From: Gammaproteobacteria bacterium RIFCSPHIGHO2_12_FULL_36_30 | GTDB taxonomy: Bacteria; Pseudomonadota; Gammaproteobacteria; Coxiellales; Coxiellaceae | Assembly (NCBI GenBank): GCA_001801815.1 | Contig: MGXU01000003.1 | Span: 62,001 to 126,000, forward strand | DNA length: 64,000 nt | Reading direction: 5' to 3' | Shown: positions 46,803-56,531 of the stretch, one piece after another | Numbering within the stretch: the first letter of the stretch is position 1 | Layout: each line of letters starts with the position of its first letter | Notes under the pieces: model-generated | Seen by the model: only the letters and a program-made list of their open reading frames with translations | The model's database searches: none | What the model was told of the DNA's origin: nothing | Program-made: the position numbers and the translations under genes

Positions 46803-48245
46803 ATGCGAAAAATTATCTTACCTGAAATTAATACCAACAACTTATATTTTGGTCCAGGTCATCTTATTTGTCCGCTTATTTTTGCAAACGATGTTCGTGC
46901 AAAAATTTTTGAAAAAGGTGATGCCACCGAAATCAAATCTTATTTATATCTTACACCAGAACCTTTTCCTATTTTTTTGAGGGATAGAATTAATTTACTT
47001 CGATGGTTGTTGATACTAGGCAAACGAAGTGATGTCAATTTAGCGGCATATGGCGATGGAGGATTGCTAGAAGCTGTGCAAACAGCGTGGGAACAATTAA
47101 GTGATGAAGCCAAAAGCTTCAAAGATACTTACAACCACAGTGAATTTGTTTCAGATTATCAAATCTGTGAAACGGCTCTGCAGCCTTTTTGCTGCGAAGA
47201 GTCTTCACAGTTGCAAAACAGTGATGTTCTAGTATTAGATGTTGCAAATGAGTATGAACCTGATAAAAAACTACCAACAATTTTTGAAGAAGCCAATCAA
47301 ATTAATTTTTTATACATACCACAACTTTTTAACACAAAAGCGCATCTTGTTTCGTATACAGTATCACCAAATAAAAACACACCCGATTTTTTTTCACCCA
47401 GATTCAAATTACAAAATATAGAATTTCCTTGTGTGCATTATGTTCCTAGTTTAAAAAGACCAAACGCGATCAGATTAGAAGAAGCGGATATTATTATTAT
47501 TTCTAGCCCACGCATGTTTGAACGAGATTTATTTGGCGTTTTGATTTTAGCAGCATTAAGTTCTGATGCACCTATACATATCTTTAATGACAATTCTAGT
47601 TTTTACGAAATGCTTGTTAACACATTTGCTGAAACATTAACGAGCGATGATTTGCAGTTTGCAACATTAAAAAAACGATTGCTCGAAATTGTGTGGGAAA
47701 GAATGTCAGACACATACAGTCCAGATATTAATAAAAAAATTCGCGAGGCAAAAAAACCTGCGGTAATATGCGAAGGTGCTGGTACACTTGAAACTGCTTC
47801 AAAAGCAGAATATCGTTTTTTGTTGCAACCATCTCCGACCGATCAAAAACATCTTGTAATTCCGAGAAACAGTCAAGATCCTTGCATGTGTAGCAAATTT
47901 AAAGATCTTTTTGTAGATGGCGGCGATTGTTTTTATCGTGGCGACAAGATAATTTTAGCTTATATAAATGCTTTTCGAAATCTGACTAAAATTATCTTAA
48001 ATGTGGATCTTGGAACACATCTTAAATATCAAACTGAAGACATCTTAAGCCTCAAAACTTCAATTCTTGCTTTGCTAAAAATTCATGAAAAATACGCGAA
48101 CGCTTTGCAAGCAGTGGACAATAAATTTTTCGGACAATTTGATATAACAGAAAAACCATTGGCTGCATATTATTATGAATTAATGCGCGGAAGACTTAAC
48201 TCAGAAAATTTAAATCCACAACATATGTGCACTCACAATCAATAA
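46803..48245 (+). CDS. Orphan 480-residue cytosolic protein
   Basis: I do not recognise this protein. It has no signal peptide or membrane helix. Hydrophobic beta-type segments alternate with acidic helices (DVLVLDVANEYEPD, ADIIIISSPRMFERDLFGVLILAAL, KPAVICEGAGTLETA), suggesting an alpha/beta fold. The Cys-Met-Cys near residue 360 (DPCMCSKF) may bind a metal. It runs convergently into the TauE gene with a 36-base overlap. A large inverted repeat precedes it, so expression is probably controlled. It could be a host-directed protein, but nothing proves that. Confidence 0.72.
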   Translation: MRKIILPEINTNNLYFGPGHLICPLIFANDVRAKIFEKGDATEIKSYLYLTPEPFPIFLRDRINLLRWLLILGKRSDVNLAAYGDGGLLEAVQTAWEQLSDEAKSFKDTYNHSEFVSDYQICETALQPFCCEESSQLQNSDVLVLDVANEYEPDKKLPTIFEEANQINFLYIPQLFNTKAHLVSYTVSPNKNTPDFFSPRFKLQNIEFPCVHYVPSLKRPNAIRLEEADIIIISSPRMFERDLFGVLILAALSSDAPIHIFNDNSSFYEMLVNTFAETLTSDDLQFATLKKRLLEIVWERMSDTYSPDINKKIREAKKPAVICEGAGTLETASKAEYRFLLQPSPTDQKHLVIPRNSQDPCMCSKFKDLFVDGGDCFYRGDKIILAYINAFRNLTKIILNVDLGTHLKYQTEDILSLKTSILALLKIHEKYANALQAVDNKFFGQFDITEKPLAAYYYELMRGRLNSENLNPQHMCTHNQ

Positions 48246-49019
48246 AAATATTACAAACAATATTTTTACTTTTTCTTGTGAAATATGACGCGATACTTTT
48301 GCGCCGTACGGTGCCAGTAAAATTCCACCCAACGCAAGTCCTAAAAATGCAGGCCAATAAACAAAACCTGTGCTCCATTGCGGTAATCCACTCGCATCAA
48401 ATCCTGCAATCATATAAGCAATCGAACCGATCACAGCAACCGTCATTGCAATCGAAACAGAAACAACTAACGCAAGACGAATATTCACGCCGCGATGTGT
48501 TAAAAATGGAACTGTAAATGATCCGCCACCAATTCCTAACAATCCCGATTGTAATCCAATAAAACCACCCGCTGCCATCATGCCTAAAAAACCAGGTAAT
48601 TTTCTTTGTGATGCTTTTTCGTTATCTTGAAAAAATAATAAAAACGCCATGCACAAAGTAAATATTCCGAAAATAATTTCTAATACACGCGAATCTAAAT
48701 GACGAGTAATTAATCCGCCCACAATAATTCCGACAAGAATTGCGGGTAATAATTTTTTATAAATTGGAAAAAACGGTTCGTGATATTTCATATGTGATCG
48801 CAATGAACGATACGTCACAATGATCATAGAAGTTAATGATGTGCCAACAGCAACATGCATCATAATGGCTGGATTAATATGTTCCCACGGAAATACCAGT
48901 ACTAATCCTGGTACCATAATTAAACCGCCGCCCACACCTAACAATCCAGATAAAAATCCTGTGCAAATTCCTAAAATAAAATAAATTAATAATGCGAATA
49001 ATAATGGTTCCCACAACAT
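48210..49019 (-). CDS. TauE/SafE-family anion permease
   Basis: The 269-residue protein has about eight membrane helices and the two repeated glycine-rich halves of TauE/SafE proteins (GFLSGLLGVGGGLIMVPGLV near the N-terminus and GLQSGLLGIGGGSFTVPFLT in the middle). These proteins export sulfite, sulfoacetate or related organic anions. The substrate cannot be inferred here. rppH lies two bases upstream and is probably cotranscribed. Confidence 0.9.
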   Translation of the reverse strand: MLWEPLLFALLIYFILGICTGFLSGLLGVGGGLIMVPGLVLVFPWEHINPAIMMHVAVGTSLTSMIIVTYRSLRSHMKYHEPFFPIYKKLLPAILVGIIVGGLITRHLDSRVLEIIFGIFTLCMAFLLFFQDNEKASQRKLPGFLGMMAAGGFIGLQSGLLGIGGGSFTVPFLTHRGVNIRLALVVSVSIAMTVAVIGSIAYMIAGFDASGLPQWSTGFVYWPAFLGLALGGILLAPYGAKVSRHISQEKVKILFVIFLLIVSAHMLWI

Positions 49020-49021
49020 AA

Positions 49022-49510
49022 TTATTTATCCTGTTTTGTAAACTCCAAAAATTCCTGCAACACTCTGCGATACACATATCGTTTAAAAAAAATAACTTGC
49101 TTCAGCGGAAACCAATAACTCACCCAACGCCACGTATCAAATTCCGGATGATCACTCGCGTCTAATTTGACACAACTTTCATCGCTGATTAATTTTAATA
49201 AAAACCATTTTTGTTTTTGCCCAACGCAATGTTGTGAATCATCGTGACGTTGAAAACGAGTTGGCAAACGATAACGCAACCATGTTTTCGATTCGGCAAT
49301 TAATTTCACATCTTTTGCGCTCATGCCCAATTCTTCTTTTAATTCACGATACATTGCATCAAGCGGTGTTTCATTTTCTGAAATACCACCTTGCGGAAAT
49401 TGCCAAGCACTCGCACTACCAAATCGCCTCGCCCACAATAATTTTCCTTCAGCATTCATCACAATAATGCCTACATTCGCCCGAAAACCTTCTGCATCAA
49501 TCACAGTCAT
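49022..49510 (-). CDS. rppH: RNA pyrophosphohydrolase (Nudix)
   Basis: RppH removes pyrophosphate from the 5' end of mRNA, starting decay. The Nudix box [21 protein letters not shown] (GX5EX7REUXEEXG) is exact. The N-terminus ([14 protein letters not shown]) and RYRLP match the family. The ATG at 49510 is preferred over the upstream TTG. Length is 162. Confidence 0.95.
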   Translation of the reverse strand: MTVIDAEGFRANVGIIVMNAEGKLLWARRFGSASAWQFPQGGISENETPLDAMYRELKEELGMSAKDVKLIAESKTWLRYRLPTRFQRHDDSQHCVGQKQKWFLLKLISDESCVKLDASDHPEFDTWRWVSYWFPLKQVIFFKRYVYRRVLQEFLEFTKQDK

Positions 49511-49587
49511 ATCCAATTAATGATTTTTGGTCATCGTAACCCAGATGGAAATATTCTGCGAGGGGTTTACGCTGTGGTTATATTAAA

Positions 49588-49661
49588 TTGATATCTATTG
49601 ACATCAGTATAATAATGATTTATATTGATATCAATTAAATAATGATTTATTTAGATATCAA
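49588..49661 (+). promoter_or_regulatory. Promoter and triple palindromic operator of the Hip-kinase module
   Basis: TTGACA (49598-49603) and TATATT (49621-49626) are separated by 17 bases, a near-consensus promoter about 50 bases before the kinase ATG. Three GATATC-centred palindromes flank and overlap it: TTGATATCTA (49588-49597), ATTGATATCAAT (49624-49635, perfect) and TAGATATCAA (49652-49661). The last two lie within a 26-27-base tandem repeat (TAATGATTTAT.T.GATATCAAT). Confidence 0.7.
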
Positions 49662-49678
49662 TAAAACTGAGTAATGAT

Positions 49679-50593
49679 ATGTTATGTTTAAAATGTTTAT
49701 CAACAATCAAAGACAAGACCACCGCACATTATGGGTTACACAAAGAATGTTTTTGCGCATGGTTTGATACGTCAGGCGATTCAGAATTTATCAGCTTACA
49801 ACGCATGTCCAATGCTTTGATGAGTAACGAGGCATCCGACTCAATAGAAAATTCTAGTTTTTTTCAAGGAAAATTTAAAAAATATTCTGCGCAATTAAAT
49901 GATTATGTTTATATATTTAAAATGCGGCAAGCGGAAGCGCCTGAATTACCCGAAGTAGAGTATGTATGTAATCAAATCGCAAAATCTTTTAATATTCCCA
50001 TCGCAGAATTTTATTTTATTCGCTTTAATAATGACACAGTGTTTGTGACTAAAAATTTTATCACACATAGCAACCCAAGCAATTTACAACACATCAAACA
50101 TTTTCGATCGAATGATCAACATACCTGCGAAGGATTAATAAAAACAATTGCAAAAACCACACATCAACCGCGTGATATCAGTACATTTATTAAAACTATT
50201 TTATTTGATTCGCTGGTTGGAAATCATGATCGTCACGGTAGAAATTTAGCATTTATTTCAACTCAGCAGCATACAGTTCTTTCGCCGATTTATGACAACG
50301 TCTCATATTTAAGTCTTGAAAAAGGTGCTATGTTAAAAGCAGATTTTAATCCAACTGGAAAAATTACCACACATAAATCATCTGCACCAAGCATGCGTGA
50401 TTACGTAATTGAATTAAAAAAATTAGGATATCTTCAAGAGGTGCAACATTTTTATCATCAAATTAAATTACCCGTTATTTTTAAATTAATTGATGACAGT
50501 TTTTGCAGTGCGCTGATGAAAACAGCGCTCAAAAAATTAATTCAAAAACGTTTCGAGGAATTACAACATGCGTTATCCACTGAAACTGAATAA
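49679..50593 (+). CDS. HipT/HipA-type serine/threonine kinase toxin
   Basis: The 304-residue protein is a Hip kinase core without the HipA N-terminal subdomain. It opens with a metal-ligand pattern CLKC-x15-HKEC (residues 3-25), as in some Bacteroides-type Hip proteins. A SSFFQGKFKKY loop corresponds to the Gly-rich/autophosphorylation loop, IFKMR holds the ATP-binding lysine, GNHDRHGRN is the catalytic loop, and YDNVS the metal-binding Asp. These suggest an active kinase. Known Hip kinases phosphorylate GltX or TrpS; the target here is unknown. The next gene overlaps by 26 bases and encodes the missing HipS-like domain fused to an HTH. Confidence 0.85.
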   Translation: MLCLKCLSTIKDKTTAHYGLHKECFCAWFDTSGDSEFISLQRMSNALMSNEASDSIENSSFFQGKFKKYSAQLNDYVYIFKMRQAEAPELPEVEYVCNQIAKSFNIPIAEFYFIRFNNDTVFVTKNFITHSNPSNLQHIKHFRSNDQHTCEGLIKTIAKTTHQPRDISTFIKTILFDSLVGNHDRHGRNLAFISTQQHTVLSPIYDNVSYLSLEKGAMLKADFNPTGKITTHKSSAPSMRDYVIELKKLGYLQEVQHFYHQIKLPVIFKLIDDSFCSALMKTALKKLIQKRFEELQHALSTETE

Positions 50594-51200
50594 AAATTGC
50601 ATTCATATTTTTCATGAAGGAAACAAAAGAAGATTATTTGTTGGTGAATTAATTTATGATTCAAAAAAAGATAAGTATAGTTTGATTTACGATCGTCATT
50701 ATGCACATGCAAAAAATGCAATTCCATTAGGTCCCGATTTAAGTTTATTTAAATTAAAGCATGATTCACAAAAAGGAAAAATGTTTCCAATTTTTTTAGA
50801 TAGAATTCCAGACAAATTAAATCCTGCTTATGCTGATTATTGCTCATCACAAAATATTTCGCCTGATGAAAAAAATATAATGGTTTTATTGGGAACGATT
50901 GGCAGACGCGGACCTTCTTCTTTTGTTTTTGAACCGGTATATTCAAGTGATTTTTCAGCGGATGATATTACAAAATTTCGCAAACAATTATCGATCAGTC
51001 AGCATGATTTTGCACTGGCTTTTGATATCAGCCAAGCGACATTGCAACGCATTGAATCAGATAAAAGCATCGATTTAAACACATTAAAACGTATCGAAAT
51101 GTTACTTACTTTCCCTGATGTTGCATTATGGCAATTAAAACAAACTGGCGATCGTGTTCATAAAAATGCGTTAACAAAACTAAGAAAATATTTTAGTTAA
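50568..51200 (+). CDS. HipS-like (HipA N-terminal) domain fused to HTH: combined antitoxin
   Basis: Residues 1 to about 125 match the HipA N-subdomain/HipS fold: RRLFVGELIYDSKKDKYSLIYD, IPLGPDLSLFKL, FPIFLDRIPDKLNPAYADY and LLGTIGRRGPSSFVFEP (compare the SEIGRDSVGAVTLIPE region of E. coli HipA). Residues about 128-190 form an XRE helix-turn-helix (ADDITKFRKQLSISQHDFALAFDISQATLQRIESDK). HipBST systems encode HipB and HipS as separate proteins before the kinase; here they appear as one protein, S before B, encoded after the kinase. The ribosome site GAGGAATT lies within the kinase gene. Confidence 0.85.
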   Translation: MRYPLKLNKNCIHIFHEGNKRRLFVGELIYDSKKDKYSLIYDRHYAHAKNAIPLGPDLSLFKLKHDSQKGKMFPIFLDRIPDKLNPAYADYCSSQNISPDEKNIMVLLGTIGRRGPSSFVFEPVYSSDFSADDITKFRKQLSISQHDFALAFDISQATLQRIESDKSIDLNTLKRIEMLLTFPDVALWQLKQTGDRVHKNALTKLRKYFS

Positions 51201-51312
51201 TTCGATTTTAAATGAATTTTCAATGAGTTATAAAACGGCTATTTCATAAAACTTTAAGGTGCTAGCGCTATACTTGGCCATTGGTTAATTCGACCGATTG
51301 GGGATACTGACA

Positions 51313-51858
51313 ATGACTGAAGATCAATTATCGAAAGCGCTGAATGATGACATAGCATTCACCAACTTATTCAAATATATTTCTGATTTGCGCGATACAG
51401 CCAGTCAATTTCCTCATCGTGCTGACGCGCTTTTTCAATATGTGACAGATCATCCAAATCAATTCATCCGGTTATTCAAATATATTTCTGATTTGCGCGT
51501 TACAACTATAGCCGGTCAATTTCCTCAGTATGTGAAAACGTTGATTAAGACGACATGCAAAGATCCTGCGCTATTTGATCAAATAATCAAAAATGATTCA
51601 GGCTTAAGCGAAATAAAAACTATGATCAGTAACAATGATGAATTAAAAAAATCATCAGATCCCATCATAACAATTCTTCGAGGTGCGCCTGATTTTCAAA
51701 CAGCACGATCATTTGTTAAAAGACAAATGGTGGACGCAAAAAATGCGAAGCTTGGCTTGTTTTTAAATAATAAGCAATGGCCTTTGTCCAGAGATACCCG
51801 AAACGAAATTCTTGAATTTATTTCTGGTGACACAATAACAAAACCCGGATCACGTTAA
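51313..51858 (+). CDS. Small protein with duplicated helical repeat
   Basis: From the ATG at 51313 (GGGGAT eight bases ahead) the protein has 181 residues. Two copies of a 35-45-residue unit are visible: FTNLFKYISDLRDTASQFPHRADALFQYV and FIRLFKYISDLRVTTIAGQFPQYVKTLI. This repeat (LFKYISDLR...FPQ.A..L) resembles degenerate helical repeats found in several Legionellales proteins. There is no signal peptide. Function unknown. It follows the Hip module after about 110 bases. Confidence 0.7.
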   Translation: MTEDQLSKALNDDIAFTNLFKYISDLRDTASQFPHRADALFQYVTDHPNQFIRLFKYISDLRVTTIAGQFPQYVKTLIKTTCKDPALFDQIIKNDSGLSEIKTMISNNDELKKSSDPIITILRGAPDFQTARSFVKRQMVDAKNAKLGLFLNNKQWPLSRDTRNEILEFISGDTITKPGSR

Positions 51859-52052
51859 AATTACATTATCAAAAAAGAGGTTTAAACACTTCTTCGGTAT
51901 GCATGCTACTTTTTTATGTAGCAATTAATTTCCGTGTATTGCAAAAATAAAGCCATCAAAACCTTGTGATTTGTCAATTGATATTGAACAAGTCCTAAGC
52001 AGCACCTCTAACTCGGATATCGGATAACAGATAACAGATAACACTTTTAAAG

Positions 52053-52061
52053 TTATCCACA
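52053..52061 (+). promoter_or_regulatory. DnaA box upstream of nrdA
   Basis: TTATCCACA matches the consensus DnaA box exactly. DnaA boxes upstream of nrdAB are known in E. coli and link nucleotide supply to replication initiation. It lies 102 bases before the nrdA ATG. Confidence 0.65.
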
Positions 52062-52099
52062 AAATTCCCACACCTTATTCTCTTGAAATCTGATCAAAA

Positions 52100-52146
52100 A
52101 CACATTATCTTGTGGTTATCTATCAAAAAATCACTACATCTTGTGT
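52100..52146 (+). promoter_or_regulatory. Tandem NrdR boxes
   Basis: ACACATTATCTTGTGG (52100-52115) and TCACTACATCTTGTGT (52131-52146) fit the NrdR consensus ACACwATATATwGTGT and start exactly 31 bases apart, the usual helical spacing for NrdR. They lie 16 bases before the nrdA ATG, as expected for repression of ribonucleotide reductase. Confidence 0.8.
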
Positions 52147-52162
52147 TTTACGAGGAGTTTAC

Positions 52163-54994
52163 ATGGACACAAACATCATTCAAAGTCAACCATCCAGCAT
52201 TCACATCAGCGATTTAAATTTGTTGGCGGCGCAGCCTGGTCAATTACGCGTCATTCGTCGCAATGGCGAACTTACAGTTTACGAAGATAGCCGCATCGCA
52301 GTTGCCATTAAAAAAGCTTTTTTAGCGGTTGAAGGCGAAAATGCAACGAATTCTGAACGCATTCAACAAATCGCGCAACAATTAACAAAAAATATTACGG
52401 AACGTTGCAAAAAACGTTGGCCCGCTGGCGGAACAATTCACATCGAATCCATTCAAGATTTAGTGGAATTAGAATTAATGCGCGCAGGTGAACATCAAGT
52501 TGCTCGCTCATACGTTTTATATCGTGAAAAAAGACGCGAAGCGCGCGAAATTTTATCTGCACAACCAGAAGAAAAATTAATTCACGTTGTTTTAGAAGAT
52601 GGCAGCAAGAAAAAATTAGATATGCATATGTTAAGTTCGCTCGCAATTGATGCCTGTCAAAATTTAGCAGATGTCAGTCCCACAAAAGTTATCGAAGACG
52701 CACGCAAAAATTTATTTGATGGCGTTGCAATTAAAGATGTTTATAAAGCATTGGTCATGAGTGCGCGCACATTAGTTGAAGTCGAACCAAATTATTCTTA
52801 CGTCACCGCGCGTTTATTATTGCAAGATTTATATCGCGAATCGATGGACACATTACAAGTTCCATATGATTTAACGAAGCAAACAATGCAAACACTTTAT
52901 CCAAAAGTATTTAAAGCTTTTATTGAAAAAGGAATTGAATTTGAATTATTAAATCCAAATTTAAAAGAATTTGATTTAGAAAAATTAGGAAAAGCAATTG
53001 ATGTGTCGCGCGATTTACAATTTACTTATTTAAGTATTCAAACTTTATATGATCGTTATTTTATTCATCGTCATGAAAAAAGAATTGAATTACCGCAAAT
53101 ATTTTTTATGCGTGTTGCAATGGGACTTGCACATTGCGAAGGCGCACAAAAAAATGAACGTGCAATTGAATTTTATCAATTGTTGTCGAGTTTTGATTAT
53201 ATGTCTTCAACACCAACACTTTTTAATTCCGGAACATTGAGACCGCAGTTATCGAGTTGTTATTTGACAACCGTGCCTGACGATCTCGATGGCATTTATG
53301 GCGCGCTCAAAGACAACGCTCTCCTTTCTAAATTTGCTGGCGGACTCGGCAATGATTGGACTCCCGTGCGCGCCATGGGTGCTTATATTAAAGGCACAAA
53401 TGGAAAATCATTAGGTGTCGTGCCATTTATGAATGTGGCAAATGCAACTGCTGTTGCGGTAAATCAAGGTGGAAAACGCAAAGGTGCAGTGTGTGCATAT
53501 TTAGAAACATGGCATTTAGATATCGAAGAATATTTAGAATTGCGAAAAAATACTGGCGATGATCGTCGTCGCACGCATGATATGAATACTGCAAATTGGG
53601 TTCCTGATTTATTTATGAAACGTGTTTTCAATAAAGAAAATTGGACTTTATTCTCGCCGAATGAAACAAAAGAATTACATGATTTGTTTGGTGATGCATT
53701 TGAGAAAAAATATTGTGAATATGAAGCGAAAGCGGCACGCGGTGAAGTTCGCAGCAAATCAATTCCTGCCATTAATTTGTGGCGCAAAATGCTGACGATG
53801 TTATTTGAAACGGGACATCCATGGTTAACATTTAAAGATCCGTGTAATTTACGTTCGCCACAACAACATGTCGGCGTGATTCACAGCTCAAATTTATGTA
53901 CTGAAATTACATTGAATACAAAAGCAAATGAAGAAATTGCGGTTTGTAATTTAGGTAGTATTAATTTAGTGAATCATATGAAAGAGGGGAAATTAGATTC
54001 TGCGAAATTACAAAAAACAGTAAAAACAGCTATACGTATGCTTGATAATGTAATCGATATTAATTATTACAGCGTTGCAGCTGCAAAAAATTCTAACTTG
54101 AAACACCGTCCAATTGGTTTAGGATTAATGGGTTTTCAAGATGCATTATATTTGCAACATATTCCGTATTCATCAAATGAAGCGGTAACATTTGCAGATC
54201 GCAGCATGGAATTAATTTCATATTATGCAATTCAAGCATCAAGTGATTTAGCAGTTGAGCGCGGCACATATTCAACTTACAAAGGTTCGCTGTGGGATCA
54301 AGGTATTTTGCCGATTGATTCAATTGCGTTGTTGAAAAAAACACGTGGCGAATTTTTCGAACAAAATACAGAGCAAACTTTGGATTGGGATACGCTTCGC
54401 AAAACAGTTAAAAAACAAGGTATGCGTAATTCAAATACAATGGCAATTGCGCCGACCGCAACGATTTCAAATATTTGTGGTGTGTCACAATCAATCGAAC
54501 CGACATATCAAAATTTATATGTGAAATCGAATTTGTCTGGTGAATTTACCGTTGCAAATCCCCTGCTTGTTGAAGAATTAAAAAAACGTAATCTGTGGGA
54601 TCAAGTCATGATTCACGATTTAAAATATTATAATGGCAGTTTGCAAATGATCGATCGCATTCCAAGTGATTTGAAATTATTATTTTCAACTTCATTTGAA
54701 ATTGATCCGTTGTGGTTAGTTGAAGCAGGTTCACGCAGACAAAAATGGATTGATCAATCGCAATCTTTAAATTTATATATGGCACAACCTTCTGGAAAAA
54801 AATTAGATGAGTTATATCGCAAAGCGTGGCTGTCAGGATTAAAAACAACTTATTATTTAAGAAGTTTAGGCGCAACAAGCACAGAAAAGTCTACAATTTC
54901 CGATGGAAAATTAAATGCCGTGCAAGTGGAATCGCAGGATGCGTTGCCAAAAGCATGTTCGATTGATAATCCGGAATGTGAAGCGTGTCAATAA
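52163..54994 (+). CDS. nrdA: Ribonucleoside-diphosphate reductase class Ia, alpha subunit
   Basis: NrdA reduces ribonucleotides to deoxyribonucleotides. The N-terminus has an ATP-cone ([25 protein letters not shown]) and a second, shorter cone-like unit (residues about 135-220). Catalytic sites are [11 protein letters not shown] and SNLCTEI, and the C-terminal redox pair is in CEACQ. The ATG at 52163 with GAGGAG is chosen over an upstream frame start; length 943. nrdB follows after 11 bases with AAGGAG. Confidence 0.97.
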   Translation: MDTNIIQSQPSSIHISDLNLLAAQPGQLRVIRRNGELTVYEDSRIAVAIKKAFLAVEGENATNSERIQQIAQQLTKNITERCKKRWPAGGTIHIESIQDLVELELMRAGEHQVARSYVLYREKRREAREILSAQPEEKLIHVVLEDGSKKKLDMHMLSSLAIDACQNLADVSPTKVIEDARKNLFDGVAIKDVYKALVMSARTLVEVEPNYSYVTARLLLQDLYRESMDTLQVPYDLTKQTMQTLYPKVFKAFIEKGIEFELLNPNLKEFDLEKLGKAIDVSRDLQFTYLSIQTLYDRYFIHRHEKRIELPQIFFMRVAMGLAHCEGAQKNERAIEFYQLLSSFDYMSSTPTLFNSGTLRPQLSSCYLTTVPDDLDGIYGALKDNALLSKFAGGLGNDWTPVRAMGAYIKGTNGKSLGVVPFMNVANATAVAVNQGGKRKGAVCAYLETWHLDIEEYLELRKNTGDDRRRTHDMNTANWVPDLFMKRVFNKENWTLFSPNETKELHDLFGDAFEKKYCEYEAKAARGEVRSKSIPAINLWRKMLTMLFETGHPWLTFKDPCNLRSPQQHVGVIHSSNLCTEITLNTKANEEIAVCNLGSINLVNHMKEGKLDSAKLQKTVKTAIRMLDNVIDINYYSVAAAKNSNLKHRPIGLGLMGFQDALYLQHIPYSSNEAVTFADRSMELISYYAIQASSDLAVERGTYSTYKGSLWDQGILPIDSIALLKKTRGEFFEQNTEQTLDWDTLRKTVKKQGMRNSNTMAIAPTATISNICGVSQSIEPTYQNLYVKSNLSGEFTVANPLLVEELKKRNLWDQVMIHDLKYYNGSLQMIDRIPSDLKLLFSTSFEIDPLWLVEAGSRRQKWIDQSQSLNLYMAQPSGKKLDELYRKAWLSGLKTTYYLRSLGATSTEKSTISDGKLNAVQVESQDALPKACSIDNPECEACQ

Positions 54995-55005
54995 GGAGCA
55001 ACACC

Positions 55006-56079
55006 ATGACAACAGAAGTTATCGACAGAATCACCGGTCTCGAACAAATTCAAATGAATGCTGCGCGCATTCAAGTTGACGATAAAAAAATTATCAATTG
55101 CCGCGCCGATCTAAATCAACTCGTGCCATTTAAATATAAATGGGCGTGGGATAAATATTTAAGCGCGTGTGCAAATCATTGGATGCCAAATGAAATTAAT
55201 ATGGCAGCAGATGTTGCATTGTGGAAAGATCCAAATGGTTTAACTGAAGATGAAAGAACCATTATCAAAAGAAGTTTAGGGTTTTTTGCAACGGCAGATT
55301 CTTTAGTTGCAAATAATTTAGTGCTCGCCGTTTATCGTCACATTACCAATCCAGAATGTCGTCAATATTTATTACGTCAAGCATTTGAAGAAGCATTGCA
55401 CACACACTCTTATCAACACATTATTGAAAGTTTAGGATTAGACGAAGCAGAAGTTTTTAATATGTATCGCGAAGTGCCTTCGGTTTCCAAAAAAGCATCA
55501 TGGGCATTACCATACACACAAAGTTTAGCCGATCCTGATTTTCACACTGGCACAATGGAAAATAATCAACGTCTCGTGCGTGATTTAATTGCATTTTATG
55601 TTGTATTTGAATCTATCTTTTTTTACGTTGGATTCACACAAATTTTGGCAATGGGTCGTCGCGGAAAAATGACTGGCACATCAGAACAGTTTCAATATAT
55701 TTTACGCGATGAATCCATGCATGCGAATTTTGGCATAGATGTTATCAATCAAATTAAAATTGAAAATCCTGGTTTATGGACACCTGAATTTCAAAAACAA
55801 GCAATACATATGATTCGAGAAGGTGTTGATTTAGAAATTGATTACGCACGCGATACCATGCCGCGCGGCATTTTAGGATTAAATGCAGAAATGTTTCGTG
55901 ATTATTTACATTACATTGCAAATCGTCGCTGCGCACAATTAGGATTAGCAGAACAATATTCTGGCGCTGAAAATCCATTTCCGTGGATGAGTGAAATGAT
56001 GGATTTAAATAAAGAAAAAAACTTTTTTGAAACGCGTGTGATTGAATATCAAACGGGTGGTGCGTTGTCGTGGGAGTAA
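55006..56079 (+). CDS. nrdB: Ribonucleoside-diphosphate reductase class Ia, beta subunit
   Basis: NrdB houses the di-iron/tyrosyl radical cofactor. Iron ligands and the radical Tyr are in [12 protein letters not shown], and further ligands in [14 protein letters not shown] and [12 protein letters not shown]. The tail ends in LSWE. The ATG at 55006 has an AAGGAG site; length 357. Its stop overlaps the start of the next gene. Confidence 0.97.
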   Translation: MTTEVIDRITGLEQIQMNAARIQVDDKKIINCRADLNQLVPFKYKWAWDKYLSACANHWMPNEINMAADVALWKDPNGLTEDERTIIKRSLGFFATADSLVANNLVLAVYRHITNPECRQYLLRQAFEEALHTHSYQHIIESLGLDEAEVFNMYREVPSVSKKASWALPYTQSLADPDFHTGTMENNQRLVRDLIAFYVVFESIFFYVGFTQILAMGRRGKMTGTSEQFQYILRDESMHANFGIDVINQIKIENPGLWTPEFQKQAIHMIREGVDLEIDYARDTMPRGILGLNAEMFRDYLHYIANRRCAQLGLAEQYSGAENPFPWMSEMMDLNKEKNFFETRVIEYQTGGALSWE

Positions 56080-56531
56080 TGTCTCACTGCCCCTGCTCTT
56101 CACAAAAAAAATTTTCAGATTGTTGTGAGCCGTATTTAAATGGCTTAAAAACAGCTGAAACACCCGAAAAATTAATGCGTTCGCGTTACAGTGCTTATTC
56201 ACTTGTGAAAATTGATTATATACAAAAAACAATGCAAGGCAATGCCGCAAGAAATTTTAATTCGGGTGATGCGCGCAGATGGGCATCATCGGTGAAATGG
56301 TTAGGATTAACAATAATTAATGCGTCTGAAGTAAAAAATAATATCGGGACGGTCACTTTCTTCGCGCGTTTTTCAGATAAAAATAAAAATAATTTTATTT
56401 ATGAAAAAAGTACATTTGAAAAAATAAATGGTGAATGGTTTTATGTCGACGGCATTACACCCACAATAAATCGCAATGATAATTGTCTTTGTGGAAGTGG
56501 AAAAAAGTTTAAGCAGTGTTGTGGGTTTTAA
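56079..56531 (+). CDS. YchJ-family SEC-C motif protein
   Basis: The 150-residue protein has SEC-C zinc motifs at both ends (CPCSSQKKFSDCC at residues 4-16 and CLCGSGKKFKQCC at the C-terminus) around an NTF2-like core (TPEKLMRSRYSAYSLVKIDYI). This is the YchJ family (UPF0225). The ATG at 56079 overlaps the nrdB stop. Its biochemical role is unknown. Confidence 0.93.
   Translation: MSHCPCSSQKKFSDCCEPYLNGLKTAETPEKLMRSRYSAYSLVKIDYIQKTMQGNAARNFNSGDARRWASSVKWLGLTIINASEVKNNIGTVTFFARFSDKNKNNFIYEKSTFEKINGEWFYVDGITPTINRNDNCLCGSGKKFKQCCGF

Larger units (their letters stand above)
51859..52162 (+). other. 304-base intergenic region carrying the nrd control signals
   Basis: No gene is visible here. The left part contains an imperfect hairpin ATGCTACTTTTTTATGTAGCA (about 51903-51923). 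The right part has tandem GATAACA units (52023-52042), a DnaA box and two NrdR boxes leading to nrdA. Confidence 0.6.
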
